Shown: positions 52,324-61,230, counted from the first letter of the stretch. The stretch: DNA of 64,000 bases from NIOZ-UU13 sp041862635 (GCA_041862635.1 JBGVTO010000314.1:15836-79835), one strand, 5' to 3'. A program made the numbers and translations. Notes: generated from the letters alone by a model not told the origin.

Positions 52324-53868
52324 ATGGTTAGTCTAAACAATGAGCGTCGTAATTTCTTGAAGGCTATGGGTCTGGGTGTGGCATCGCTGGCCTTTTCAGG
52401 AGGCACAAGCACCTCCGAATTATTTGGAGGCCAGACCCCGAAGAAACAGCCGAATATTCTTTTTTGCCTTGCGGACGACTGGTCCTGGCCGCACGCGAGT
52501 ATCGCCGGGGACAAGGTCGTTAAAACGCCGATGTTCGACCGTGTGGCTCGTGAAGGGGTGCTGTTTGAAAATGCGTTTGTCTCAGCGCCTTCGTGCACGC
52601 CGTCGCGCGGGGCAATCCTGACCGGTCAATGGCACTGGCGTCTGGAAGAAGGCGGCAATCTCTGGAGCACGCTGCCGGCAAAGTTCGATGTGTATCCTGA
52701 CATCCTGGAGCAGGCCGGTTACCACATAGGTTACACCCGCAAAGGATGGGGTCCAGGCCGTAACGAGCCGGGCGGGCGAACACGCAATCCAGCCGGACCG
52801 CGTTACAAAAACTTCGAGCAGTTTCTAAAAGCCCAGCCCGAAGGTAAACCGTTCTGCTTCTGGTTCGGCAGCACCGACCCGCATCGGGGCTATGAGTGGC
52901 AATCCGGCATCAACAGCGGTATGAAACTTGAGGATGTTGAAGTGCCTGCGTGCTTTCCGGACAGCCTTGAGGTCCGCACCGATATTTGTGATTACTACTG
53001 GGAGGTTCAGCGTTTCGACACCGAGGTCGGGGAGCTGCTGAAGATGCTGGAGGAAATAGGTGAGCTGGACAATACATTAGTAGTAATCTCCGGTGACAAT
53101 GGCCTGCCGTTCCCACGGTGCAAGAGCAACCTTTACGATTTGGGCACGAACGTCCCGCTCGCGGTCCGCTGGCCGGCTGCAGTCAAGGGCGGCCGGATTA
53201 TCGAAGACTTTGTTAGCCTTGCCGATTTAGCGCCGACATTCCTGGAAGCGGCCGGATTGAAACCAACGGCGGATATGACTGCGAGAAGTTTTCTGGGTTT
53301 ACTCACTTCGGGCAAATCAGGTCGTGTGGACCCCAAGCGCAACCATGTCCTGACCGGCAAGGAACGTCACGTGCCCTGCCAGGAAACCGGCATGGGCGGT
53401 TATCCGATGCGGGCGATACGGACGCACGATTTCCTGTACATCCGCAACTTCAAGCCGGACTGCTGGCCTGCCGGGGCTCCCAAAGGCTATTCTCAACCTA
53501 CGGAAATAGTTATATCACGTCCGCTCGGCACACATTATGGTTATGGTGACTGCGATGCCTCGCCCACAAAGTCTTATATGTTGAAGTACCAAAACGAGCC
53601 GCAGATTGCCGGTTTATTTGCTCTGGCCTTCGGAAAACGCCCGGCCGAGGAGCTTTACGACCTTCGCAAGGACCCCGACCAGCTAAATAATGTCGCTGAA
53701 AAGCCCGAATACGCCAGGATTAAAAGCAAACTTGCCGTTGCTTTGATGTCCGAGCTCAAAGCAACCAAGGACCCACGTGTCTTAGGTAAGGGAGATGCCT
53801 TCGATAACTATCCCTATTACGGCGGCCTGAAAAAGCCCCCTCAAAAACCGGGCAAAGCAAAACCTTAA
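52324..53868 (+). CDS. Exported sulfatase, N-sulfoglucosamine sulfohydrolase-like
   Basis: This 514-residue enzyme begins with a weak Tat-like signal (ERRNFLKAMGLGVASLAFSGG). NILFCLADDWSWPHAS, CTPSR in SCTPSRGAILTGQWHWRLEEG, GSTDPHRGYEW and VISGDNGLPFPRCKSNLYD are characteristic of the S1_8-like sulfamidase group. The family knowledge suggests N-sulfated or O-sulfated hexosamine substrates, as inference. AACCGGAGGAAAAG precedes the ATG. It is third in the tilS-sulfatase-sulfatase series and converges on the sigma-partner gene. Confidence 0.92.
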   Translation: MVSLNNERRNFLKAMGLGVASLAFSGGTSTSELFGGQTPKKQPNILFCLADDWSWPHASIAGDKVVKTPMFDRVAREGVLFENAFVSAPSCTPSRGAILTGQWHWRLEEGGNLWSTLPAKFDVYPDILEQAGYHIGYTRKGWGPGRNEPGGRTRNPAGPRYKNFEQFLKAQPEGKPFCFWFGSTDPHRGYEWQSGINSGMKLEDVEVPACFPDSLEVRTDICDYYWEVQRFDTEVGELLKMLEEIGELDNTLVVISGDNGLPFPRCKSNLYDLGTNVPLAVRWPAAVKGGRIIEDFVSLADLAPTFLEAAGLKPTADMTARSFLGLLTSGKSGRVDPKRNHVLTGKERHVPCQETGMGGYPMRAIRTHDFLYIRNFKPDCWPAGAPKGYSQPTEIVISRPLGTHYGYGDCDASPTKSYMLKYQNEPQIAGLFALAFGKRPAEELYDLRKDPDQLNNVAEKPEYARIKSKLAVALMSELKATKDPRVLGKGDAFDNYPYYGGLKKPPQKPGKAKP

Positions 53869-53910
53869 TCCGGATGTGGATTCAGCAATCTTATCGTAAG
53901 CGCACAATAA

Positions 53911-53963
53911 AAGCCGGGCAAATTCATCCTGAGCATTGTCGAAGGAATAAACCCGGCTTTTTT
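53911..53963. terminator. Bidirectional terminator with a repeat in its loop
   Basis: AAGCCGGG (53911-53918) and CCCGGCTT (53952-53959) form the stem, flanked by A and T runs, serving both convergent genes. The 33-nt loop reads ATTCATCCTGAGCATTGTCGAAGGAAT-like sequence, a CCTGAGC-type dispersed repeat. Confidence 0.75.
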
Positions 53964-53985
53964 GCATCCTTTTCTTGAGAAAGAT

Positions 53986-55164
53986 TTACTTCGGCAGATT
54001 CTCCGGTGACACATCCTCGACCCGTAAGTCGCCATAAATAACGCGGTAAGTCTCGGAGCCTTCCGGCCGATACCAGAAGATAGCGGTATCAGCGTCACCG
54101 AGTTTTACGCCGTTACCCGCATAATGCCACTGGCCCTCGCCTTTGAAGAACCGAATGAATAACAAATGTCGGCTTAGTTTCATCCCCAGCTCAGTTTCTT
54201 CCTCATCTGATAGACCGAGCTCATCAATCTTCTTGGTAATAGCTGGGGCCTGCTTGAGATAGTCCTCTACAGCAACTCCTTCAGGAAATCTTCCGTCCCC
54301 CAGTACCTCAGCACGTATACGCAGGCCTTCGATGAAATCCTCCTCAGTCGCCCCCTGCAAATCAATCTCGACCTGCTGCAGTTCATATTCATCAGGCACA
54401 TCCATACTGAACAGCGATTCATCGAGATCGACATCGAACTCGAGATTTTTGCAGATGATCTTCATTTGTCCCCCAATCTGTTCGATCCGCACAGGCAGCG
54501 CTGTTTCAGGGTCGGCCCAGATCGTCAATTCCACTTTTGGATGCCTTGCCAAAAAACCAACGACTCTTCGCCCATCGATTTCTTGCTCACCAAGTTCCTC
54601 GACCACAAATTCAGGATGTTCCTGTAACCAGGCGATGAGATTTCTCAGTCTCTCCATATAATTCGGTATTGATGGCAGACCTTTCAAGTCAATATATCCT
54701 GCCTCTTTCTCGGAAACAGTCAGTGACAAAATCCTGCTGGTCTCCAGGTCAATGATGCTGACGACATCCTCCATATTCGACATAGTTCTTCTAATTCGTG
54801 AACCCATAATCATATCGTGAATGACCGGCCCTTCCCCCTCTTCACCGATGATGATGTCTAATATCGCAGTTTGTGCATTTAGAATCGGTTTAATGACATC
54901 GGCAAATGTCACTGTGGCTGTGGATAGACCCACAAAGTGCATCACTGTGAGCACGCCGGTAATTACCACCACGGCAGCGGCTATTTTTGTAATTGGACTT
55001 TTCATAATTGTTCTCCATATATTCGGTGTGTTTGCACCCGCTTTTTGTTTTTCAGATTCGTCCAGCGCCTGCATAACATTGTCAAGGATTCTGTCATGCG
55101 CCTCGGCGCCGGCCTTGTAACGAAGTTTCTTAATTAGATTTTCCATATTATCTGCTGGTCTCAT
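53986..55164 (-). CDS. Membrane LolA-like partner of ECF sigma factor, copy 1
   Basis: This 392-residue protein has a cytoplasmic N-terminal module of about 53 residues (MENLIKKLRYKAGAEAHDRILDNVMQALDESEK), a membrane segment near 56-78 (MKSPITKIAAAVVVITG) and a large extracytoplasmic region resembling LolA/LolB-like beta folds, ending IYGDLRVEDVSPENLPK. It overlaps the sigma gene by 4 bp, as anti-sigma genes do. No zinc finger is present in this copy. ATG 55005, with GGAG 7 nt upstream, is an in-frame internal start just before the membrane segment. An anti-sigma or envelope-sensing role is inferred. Confidence 0.7.
   Translation of the reverse strand: MRPADNMENLIKKLRYKAGAEAHDRILDNVMQALDESEKQKAGANTPNIWRTIMKSPITKIAAAVVVITGVLTVMHFVGLSTATVTFADVIKPILNAQTAILDIIIGEEGEGPVIHDMIMGSRIRRTMSNMEDVVSIIDLETSRILSLTVSEKEAGYIDLKGLPSIPNYMERLRNLIAWLQEHPEFVVEELGEQEIDGRRVVGFLARHPKVELTIWADPETALPVRIEQIGGQMKIICKNLEFDVDLDESLFSMDVPDEYELQQVEIDLQGATEEDFIEGLRIRAEVLGDGRFPEGVAVEDYLKQAPAITKKIDELGLSDEEETELGMKLSRHLLFIRFFKGEGQWHYAGNGVKLGDADTAIFWYRPEGSETYRVIYGDLRVEDVSPENLPK
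55003..55016 (-). promoter_or_regulatory. Internal ribosome site and ATG in partner copy 1
   Basis: GGAG (55016-55013) lies 7 nt before an in-frame ATG (55005-55003) that opens MKSPITK. The same arrangement and spacing occur in the other two copies. Confidence 0.6.
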
Positions 55165-55706
55165 TTTCTTACCTCGCCGTTCATAATTGACCGCAGCTTA
55201 TCCAATCCGTACCGGTACCGGCTTTGGGCCGTTTTGATTGAAATATTCTGCAATTTGGCTATTTGTCTAAATCTCATCTCACCATGCAAACGAAGCACTA
55301 TTGTCTCTCGCTGCTCATAAGGAAGCTCCGTCATCGCGTAACTTAATTTGTGTAATTCTTCACTGCATATCACCAACTGAACCGGGCTTCTTTCATCTGA
55401 TACCACCTGTTCCGCATTACTACTCGCGGCGCTTTGCCGGCGTTTTTTCCTGCGAATATAATCACGCGACCGGTTAGCGACACAGGTTGCCAAATAGCCT
55501 TTCAGACTTCCTGTTAGACGAAACTTTTCCACGGATTGCACGAACGAGATAAAAACATCCTGTACAACATCTTCAGCGTCCGCTTTGTCATTCAGGAGAT
55601 TGGCTGCTAACGTTAGCAAATCACCGAAATACTTTTCATAGATTACCCGGAAGGCATCTTTGCTGCCGCGCTTAAATCTCCACAAAAGTAATCTGTCTTC
55701 GAGCAT
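55161..55706 (-). CDS. ECF RNA polymerase sigma factor, copy 1
   Basis: This 181-residue sigma-70-type factor has region 2 at about 20-90 (YEKYFGDLLTLAANLLNDKADAEDVVQDVFISF, RSRDYIRRKKR) and region 4 at about 120-175 (LPYEQRETIVLRLHGEMRFRQIAKLQNISIKTAQSRYRYGLDKL). No extra domain. Its stop overlaps the partner start by 4 bp (ATGA). A perfect 12-bp palindrome, ACAATCGATTGT, lies at 55733-55744 upstream. Confidence 0.93.
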   Translation of the reverse strand: MLEDRLLLWRFKRGSKDAFRVIYEKYFGDLLTLAANLLNDKADAEDVVQDVFISFVQSVEKFRLTGSLKGYLATCVANRSRDYIRRKKRRQSAASSNAEQVVSDERSPVQLVICSEELHKLSYAMTELPYEQRETIVLRLHGEMRFRQIAKLQNISIKTAQSRYRYGLDKLRSIMNGEVRK

Positions 55707-55732
55707 TTGTGACTCACTTGCCTGATATCAGA

Positions 55733-55744
55733 ACAATCGATTGT
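55733..55744. promoter_or_regulatory. 12-bp palindrome upstream of sigma copy 1
   Basis: ACAATCGATTGT is a perfect palindrome about 30 bp before the sigma start. CGATTGG recurs near 55756. A regulator site is possible. No clear promoter boxes were assigned. Confidence 0.35.
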
Positions 55745-55904
55745 CACTAATATAACGATTGGTCGATACATTTTGCCCTAAACAAAATTATTTTTTTTCG
55801 GCATGTCCTCCTTTTCAGCCTGAATTGTCTGATTTCGCCGCAGAATCTGCAAATAGAAAAATTGCTTCGGTAGATACTCCGCTTCCGCTCATCTCCGAAC
55901 ACGG

Positions 55905-56813
55905 TTAGCCTTGAACCATTGCCAAATTGCCGGTAGCTGCGAATTCAGGACGATCCTTCCGCACAAACAAGAGCGAAAGGACTCCGGCATAGACCACCGA
56001 GTCCACCAGAATCTCAACGCTATGTACTACCAGAAGAACCGGTCCAAGCCAGTATGTCTGAATCATACTGAACAGCCCAACAAGCACGAAGAAGGCAAAA
56101 CCCAGCAGGACGGTAAGCTGGCGCCTTGAGCCCGACCACACGATCAGAATAGGAAGTGCGGCTAAGAAAAACAGGCTGCTGCGGAGCAACTGGGCAAGAA
56201 TAATCACACCGGTGCCCGGCAAAGTCAGCCCGAATTGCCCCTGCTTGTAATACTCAATGACCCATGGCGCAACCATCATACCAAACGTCCAGTAGATGAC
56301 CGGAAACGCACAAACGGCCGCAGCAAGACGCCATGCCCATTTTTGCACGCTTCTTCCAGAGAAGAAGTGAAAAACCTGTTGGCCGAAGGGCTCTGCTTTA
56401 CCTGAAGGCTTAAACAGCAACGCTGTAACACCGCCAAACAATAGGCAGGGTAGTAGTGAGAATATCACCATTGTTCGCATCCCGCCGATATTCGTAAAGA
56501 TTGCAGCTTCGATGGGCGTGTTTAAACCGATACAGACATACGTTAGCGCCGCCAGTATCAGACAACGCACCCAGTATCTCGCTCGGATTCTTCGAGCAAG
56601 CGGCCCGACTCCAATAGCAAGAGCACAGCTGCTAATTAGCAAACACAAACCCATCATCTGCTCGTTAGCTTGTTCAGGAATTGGAGGCAGTTTCATACCA
56701 ATGGCTGACACAAGTCCTGCACTTGCCATTGTCCCGGCAATGTATGCAAAAGCACAAAGCGGAACCCTCCAAATATAACCACTGGTAGTTTTGAAAGTTT
56801 GTCGAAATTTCAT
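55905..56813 (-). CDS. Polytopic membrane protein of unknown function
   Basis: This 302-residue protein has about eight predicted membrane helices (near 16-38, 50-70, 85-108, 115-132, 160-185, 200-228, 233-255, 262-285). No family is recognised. It starts 22 bp after the secreted 353-residue protein and is last in the probable padR operon. A role as a channel or membrane partner of that protein is inference. AAAGGAAAG lies upstream of the ATG. Confidence 0.7.
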   Translation of the reverse strand: MKFRQTFKTTSGYIWRVPLCAFAYIAGTMASAGLVSAIGMKLPPIPEQANEQMMGLCLLISSCALAIGVGPLARRIRARYWVRCLILAALTYVCIGLNTPIEAAIFTNIGGMRTMVIFSLLPCLLFGGVTALLFKPSGKAEPFGQQVFHFFSGRSVQKWAWRLAAAVCAFPVIYWTFGMMVAPWVIEYYKQGQFGLTLPGTGVIILAQLLRSSLFFLAALPILIVWSGSRRQLTVLLGFAFFVLVGLFSMIQTYWLGPVLLVVHSVEILVDSVVYAGVLSLLFVRKDRPEFAATGNLAMVQG

Positions 56814-56835
56814 AATCTTTCCTTTCTTATAGGTA

Positions 56836-57897
56836 TCACTTATTTACTACTTTTAATAAAGACTCGAATTTGTCTTTATCCATTGCCCTTATTGTTGTAC
56901 GGCGCTCCATGACGGAGTTGATATCCTTCTGGCTTCCGAGCGTCACCTTAGATACGGTCAGCTCGCCCATCTCGACCTTTCTAACCCACCTCGAATCGAG
57001 CTCGATATACAGGTCTCCCCAATAATGCGCGGCTCCAACTGTCTTGATTTCCATATCCGGCGTGGGCTTAATACGGAATTTGAATGAACTATCACCCGAA
57101 TCAAATCCCACAATAGCGCAAGCCACACCGTCCACAATGCTCAGGCCTTTGAATTCCAAAGTAACCTCCCCGTTTTTGAAAAACGATCCATCCTCAATGT
57201 TGCCGGACAACTGCAAAGTCGGCTCAGAAAAAGCCGATTCGTGGACGATTTTCTTTCCAATTCTTTTCAGGTCCTGGATGCCTTTCTTCGTCATTGTCCT
57301 TTCAGCAAATTGGTTACAGAAGGCATGAAAATCAATGAACATATTGTACATCCCGTAGGCCCCCTCCGGCGGCAGGGTATTGCCTTTGTCGTCTTTCAAG
57401 CCCTGGAATCTCCCATGGTCGATGCCATATACCAGGCCTCCTTGATGGAATCCGCCGTCCTCTGTCCGCTTGAACAGATATGACCAACCATCGAGGGCGG
57501 GGATGTGCACTTCAGGTTCGTTCTCTTTTCGGATTGTAAGCTTCGCGCAGGTGTACCGATAGCCGTCCCGAGGGGACTGACCGGCCGGCACGCACATAAG
57601 AAGCAGCCTTATTGAGACGGGGACTGTGCGGGTGCCGTCTTCTCCAAGATAGACGACCTTTGTCTCCATATAGTAATAGCGTGACTTCATCGACCGCTCC
57701 GCCGCCAGGTCGTACGTGCTTTGAAGCACTGATTCATACGTTGATTGTGTCACGGCCTCTTCCTTTTCGGTGGCTGAGTCGGTTGAGCCGAATGCGGTTG
57801 CCGCAACAGCCGATTTTTCTTCCTGCTTGGAAAACTTAACAGGCATCGTAAGCAACAGAGTCACAGCAATCATAGCAGTAGATAGTTTTCTTGACAT
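56836..57897 (-). CDS. Secreted protein of unknown family, paralogue A
   Basis: This 353-residue protein has a Sec-type signal (KLSTAMIAVTLLLTMPV). The body is beta-rich with no known motif. Blocks such as MYNMFIDFHAFCNQFAERT, FFKNGEVTLEFKGL, VGFDSGDSSFKFRIKPTPDME and HYWGDLYIELDSRWVRKVEMGEL recur in paralogue B at 58831. It lies between padR and the membrane protein, all in one direction. PadR operons often carry membrane or transport genes, so an envelope role is plausible. Function unknown. Confidence 0.72.
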   Translation of the reverse strand: MSRKLSTAMIAVTLLLTMPVKFSKQEEKSAVAATAFGSTDSATEKEEAVTQSTYESVLQSTYDLAAERSMKSRYYYMETKVVYLGEDGTRTVPVSIRLLLMCVPAGQSPRDGYRYTCAKLTIRKENEPEVHIPALDGWSYLFKRTEDGGFHQGGLVYGIDHGRFQGLKDDKGNTLPPEGAYGMYNMFIDFHAFCNQFAERTMTKKGIQDLKRIGKKIVHESAFSEPTLQLSGNIEDGSFFKNGEVTLEFKGLSIVDGVACAIVGFDSGDSSFKFRIKPTPDMEIKTVGAAHYWGDLYIELDSRWVRKVEMGELTVSKVTLGSQKDINSVMERRTTIRAMDKDKFESLLKVVNK

Positions 57898-58017
57898 TTT
57901 AATTTTCCTTTCATACTTAAACCAATCAACTTTTCAAACCAAACTAATCGTGACATAACTGACATCAAATTTCTTCTTCTCGCACAACTTTGTTTCTGAA
58001 ATCCGGATTCCATATTG

Positions 58018-58569
58018 TTAATCTCCCCCCAGTTCTTTGATAGCTCGTTTTGCCCACCCGGCGTTCATCTTGTAATTTGCGATTCCATTTTCCATCGCCA
58101 ACCTTCCGCAGGGTGATATGAATTCTTTGACCTCATCCAGATACTGACGGAGTGAGCGATGATGAGACTCAATTTCAGACTGGAACTCCTTTAGGAATTG
58201 CAGGGTCCTTTTGCGGCCGACAACTTGCTCGATAAACGCGAAACGCAGCATTAGGTCATCCATACGCCATATCACATCGTCCCTGGTAACCGGTTGTAGA
58301 AGGTGCTGCTTTAGCACCTCCTGTCCTCTTTTCGTGATTCGGTAAAGCATCTTTGGCCGAAGGGTTTTCCTATTATTGATGTTGCCCCGGACCCATCCGC
58401 TCTTTTCGATACGTTTGAGGGCGGGATAAATCGCGCCCGGGCTGGAGCTAAAATGCCCCATAGGAGTTGTCGAGAAGACCTTTCGCAGGTCGTAACCGGA
58501 ACGAGGTTTCTGAACAATCAAACCCAGAATAGCTAAGGAAAGCGTTGTTATATTATTGTTTTCATTCAT
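58018..58569 (-). CDS. PadR-family transcriptional regulator
   Basis: This 183-residue protein has an N-terminal winged helix (ITTLSLAILGLIVQKPRSGYDLRKVF, GAIYPALKRIEKSGWV, YRITKRGQEVLKQHL) and a C-terminal Vir-like helical dimerisation domain (FAFIEQVVGRKRTLQFLKEFQSEIESHHRSL). ATG 58569 is chosen because a consensus promoter lies directly upstream. A longer in-frame start at 58608 would lie upstream of that promoter. Probably represses its own operon (56836, 55905). Confidence 0.9.
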   Translation of the reverse strand: MNENNNITTLSLAILGLIVQKPRSGYDLRKVFSTTPMGHFSSSPGAIYPALKRIEKSGWVRGNINNRKTLRPKMLYRITKRGQEVLKQHLLQPVTRDDVIWRMDDLMLRFAFIEQVVGRKRTLQFLKEFQSEIESHHRSLRQYLDEVKEFISPCGRLAMENGIANYKMNAGWAKRAIKELGGD

Positions 58570-58579
58570 AATACTAAAC

Positions 58580-58608
58580 ATTATAATACGATTCGTACTA
58601 TTTGTCAA
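58580..58608 (-). promoter_or_regulatory. Consensus promoter with palindromic spacer before padR
   Basis: TTGACA (58608-58603) and TATAAT (58585-58580) on the minus strand with a 17-bp spacer. The palindrome ATAATACGA-T-TCGTACTAT (58583-58601), 8 of 9 arm positions matched, fills the spacer. The predicted transcript start near 58573 leaves only about four bases before the ATG, so the padR message is probably leaderless or nearly so. Confidence 0.8.
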
Positions 58609-58726
58609 GCGTTTTTTTCAAAAAAAATTAATTTTTTTTCACAAAAGCCCCGCTGCTGGCTCTTTTCCCCCCCTTAAACCCTCCTAAGCTGAGCAATAGG
58701 AGGTAGTTACGTTTACCAGGTGATTG

Positions 58727-58770
58727 GTGTTCCCGCTGTATAGTGCTGGATTAGCTGGATTTGCGGCACC
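58727..58770. repeat. 44-bp repeat, copy 1
   Basis: GTGTTCCCGCTGTATAGTGC then GGATTAGC and TTTGCGGCACC. It matches 61806-61849 at 33 of 44 positions (my hand count). It lies after the paralogue B gene. Confidence 0.6.
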
Positions 58771-58830
58771 AAGCACCTGGCTGGGCCATATCCTCTTAGA
58801 CAGAACCCGCCGTGCCTACCGTCAAGCGAG

Positions 58831-59802
58831 TCACCGGCGCGCAAATTCTTCCGCACTGACATTTCGAATTACGATATTCCGTTCGATAACGGCATTTACC
58901 TTTCCAGGCGGCATGGGCAAAGTCGACTCGGCCACGACAAGCTCATCCATAGTCATCTTCCTGACCCAGTTTGTCGAAAGGTCTATATAAATATCGCCCT
59001 TGTAGTGTGAGCTCCCTACGGTCCGAACCTCCATATCCGGCACAGGTTTTACGGTCATTTTGAACGAGCTCTGGCCGGAATCAAAGCCCACCATTGCACA
59101 AGCTGCCCCGGCCACCCTGCTGAGGCCCCTAAGCTCCAGCGTCACCTCTCCGTTCTTGAAGGTCGAGCCCTCGGCTATGCTGCTCCCCAAATTTACAGGT
59201 GCTTCGGTGAATGCCGCCGCGTGCACAATCCTTTGACCGATGCTTTTCAAATCCTGGACACCCTTACCGCCCTCCGTCCGCTCGGCAAAAATGTTACAGA
59301 AACCATGAAAGTCGATGAACGCATTATAAACATGATACGATTTGTCCGGAGGTATCGCCTTCCCACCTGCGTCCACAAGATTCTCGAAACGAGCGTGCTC
59401 GATACCCAGGACTTGCCCCTTCTCATCTAAACCTGCCGGATGTGCCTTGAAAACATAAGTCCAATTCTTCAATGCAGGGACCTCAACCTCCGGCTCACCG
59501 CCCATCTGCACCGTGAATGCGGCACACGTGTACTCGTCCCCATCCTTGCCTGCCGCCTTCGCTGGTACACATTTCAAACGAAGCCTGAAAACATCGGTGC
59601 CGACGCGCTTGCCGTCAAGAGCATAAGTGAAAAGCTTCGATTCCATCAGAAAGTACTGGGTTTGCTGTGAACGTTCACCTCCCAGCTTAAATGTTTGCCG
59701 TAAAATCGCGTCGTCTTTAACGGCTGATCCAGCCCTCAGCATGGGCGCAATACCGCATACTATTATCAAACTCAGGAACATCAGCATTGTTTTATTTTTC
59801 AT
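58831..59802 (-). CDS. Secreted protein of unknown family, paralogue B
   Basis: This 323-residue protein has a Sec signal (MLMFLSLIIVCGIAPMLRAG). It shares YNAFIDFHGFCNIFAERTE, FKNGEVTLELRGLS, VGFDSGQSSFKMTVKPVPDME and SHYKGDIYIDLSTNWVRKMTMDEL with paralogue A at 56836. ATG 59802 follows GGAGAT. It lies downstream of sigma copy 2 and its partner, separated from them by a terminator, so it probably has its own transcript. No enzyme motif seen. Confidence 0.72.
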   Translation of the reverse strand: MKNKTMLMFLSLIIVCGIAPMLRAGSAVKDDAILRQTFKLGGERSQQTQYFLMESKLFTYALDGKRVGTDVFRLRLKCVPAKAAGKDGDEYTCAAFTVQMGGEPEVEVPALKNWTYVFKAHPAGLDEKGQVLGIEHARFENLVDAGGKAIPPDKSYHVYNAFIDFHGFCNIFAERTEGGKGVQDLKSIGQRIVHAAAFTEAPVNLGSSIAEGSTFKNGEVTLELRGLSRVAGAACAMVGFDSGQSSFKMTVKPVPDMEVRTVGSSHYKGDIYIDLSTNWVRKMTMDELVVAESTLPMPPGKVNAVIERNIVIRNVSAEEFARR

Positions 59803-59864
59803 TGCTCTGATCTCCAAAATACTTAAATAATCATTACGAATTCGTCTTCAAAAAGAACATCACA

Positions 59865-59905
59865 AAAGGCCGGTCGCTGCTTGTCGCTGGCAGGGGCCGG
59901 CCTTT
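59865..59905 (-). terminator. Terminator of sigma copy 2 operon
   Basis: AAAGGCCGG (59865-59873) pairs with CCGGCCTTT (59897-59905). On the minus strand a T run follows. The loop contains CTGCTTGTCGCTGGCAGGG, also found in the terminator at 62780. Confidence 0.75.
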
Positions 59906-59934
59906 GTCGCAGATACCAATTCCGGCCGATATAT

Positions 59935-61230
59935 TTACTTCGGCAGATTCTCCGGTGACACATCCTCAACACGCAAATCACCATAAATAATTCGCCAGGT
60001 TTGGGAGCCCTCAGGCTGATACCAGAATATCGCCTTGTCAGCTTCACCGAGCTTAACTCCATTTCCTGCATATTGAAATGCACTTTGTCTTTCTAATATC
60101 TGGAGGAACAGCATACCTCGTACATATTTCATCATCATTTGCGTTGTTTCATCATCCGAAAGGTTCAATTGAGCAATCTTCTCTGCAAGTAGAGGCACTT
60201 GTTTCATGTTATTTTCGGTGCTTAGAGCCTCCGGGAACGCGCCATCATGAACCCTGGTCCAAATCCGCAGGCCTTCAATAAAATCCTGCTCGGTGGACCC
60301 TGAAAGGTCTAATTTAGTCTCCTGCAACGTATATCCCTCCGGCATGTCCATACTAATCAGCGAGTCCTCTATTGGCACATCAAACTGGAAATTCTTCAAA
60401 ATAGAAAAGAATTGTCCCACTCGAAGCTCTATCCGTATCGGAAGAGCCGTTTTATGATCGGCCCATATCTTCACCTCTTCATTCGGACCCCTGGCGACAA
60501 ACCCGATAGCTTTTTGTCCATCGATTTCCTGCTCGCCAAGCTCCTCGTAATTATCCTGCAGCTTAACAACTACCTGCCGAAGAAACTCTATGTAGTTTCT
60601 TGTCCCTTCCTGAAGTGGGCCTTTTATATCAACATAAGCTGCTGTTTTTTCTTCGGTATCGAGTGCAAGCATTTTTGCGTCATCAATGTCAATAACTTGG
60701 ATCACGTTAGGTATGTTCGATAAGATCCTTCTGATTCGTGAACCCACAACTATCTCATGCATAGGAGGACTTGTTTCTTCATCGCCTATAATGACGTCGA
60801 GAATCACAGTCCGGGCATTGAGGATAGGTTTGATGACATCGGCAAAGGTGACAGTTGCTGCGAATGGATTCCCAACAAAGTGCATTCCTACCAGCACCGC
60901 AATAATTATCACCGCCGCTGCGGCCATTTTTGTAACTGGACTTTTCATAATTATTCTCCTTAATTGAAGGTTTTTACTGACTTTGGCGGTTGTTTTGAGC
61001 CTTACGTTTTGTTCCCGAACAATTCGGTTCATAACATCATTTTCAAGGTCACTTTGGGCCACTGTCCTGCCATTGCTGACCAAGCGCTCCTGAAGGCTCG
61101 TAAGCTGCTTTAATTCGGCCTGACAACTGTGGCAGTCCTTCAAGTGGTCTGCGACTGCTTGTTTTTCTGATTCGGCTAACAGCCCTTCAAGATAGGCAAC
61201 CAAGATTTCTTTACATTCCACACAGTTCAT
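59935..61230 (-). CDS. Zinc-finger anti-sigma/LolA-like partner, copy 2
   Basis: This 431-residue protein begins with an anti-sigma-type zinc finger (MNCVECKEILVAYLEG, HLKDCHSC with His29, Cys33 and Cys36), then a helical linker, a membrane segment near 97-118 (MKSPVTKMAAAAVIIIAVLVG) and a LolA-like extracytoplasmic part ending IYGDLRVEDVSPENLPK. It overlaps the sigma start region by 4 bp. ATG 60948, with AAGGAG 7 nt upstream, is an in-frame internal start at MKSPVTK. The finger supports direct sigma binding. Confidence 0.78.
   Translation of the reverse strand: MNCVECKEILVAYLEGLLAESEKQAVADHLKDCHSCQAELKQLTSLQERLVSNGRTVAQSDLENDVMNRIVREQNVRLKTTAKVSKNLQLRRIIMKSPVTKMAAAAVIIIAVLVGMHFVGNPFAATVTFADVIKPILNARTVILDVIIGDEETSPPMHEIVVGSRIRRILSNIPNVIQVIDIDDAKMLALDTEEKTAAYVDIKGPLQEGTRNYIEFLRQVVVKLQDNYEELGEQEIDGQKAIGFVARGPNEEVKIWADHKTALPIRIELRVGQFFSILKNFQFDVPIEDSLISMDMPEGYTLQETKLDLSGSTEQDFIEGLRIWTRVHDGAFPEALSTENNMKQVPLLAEKIAQLNLSDDETTQMMMKYVRGMLFLQILERQSAFQYAGNGVKLGEADKAIFWYQPEGSQTWRIIYGDLRVEDVSPENLPK
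60946..60961 (-). promoter_or_regulatory. Internal ribosome site and ATG in partner copy 2
   Basis: AAGGAG (60961-60956), 7-nt spacer, ATG (60948-60946) in frame at residue 95, just before the membrane segment. Confidence 0.65.
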
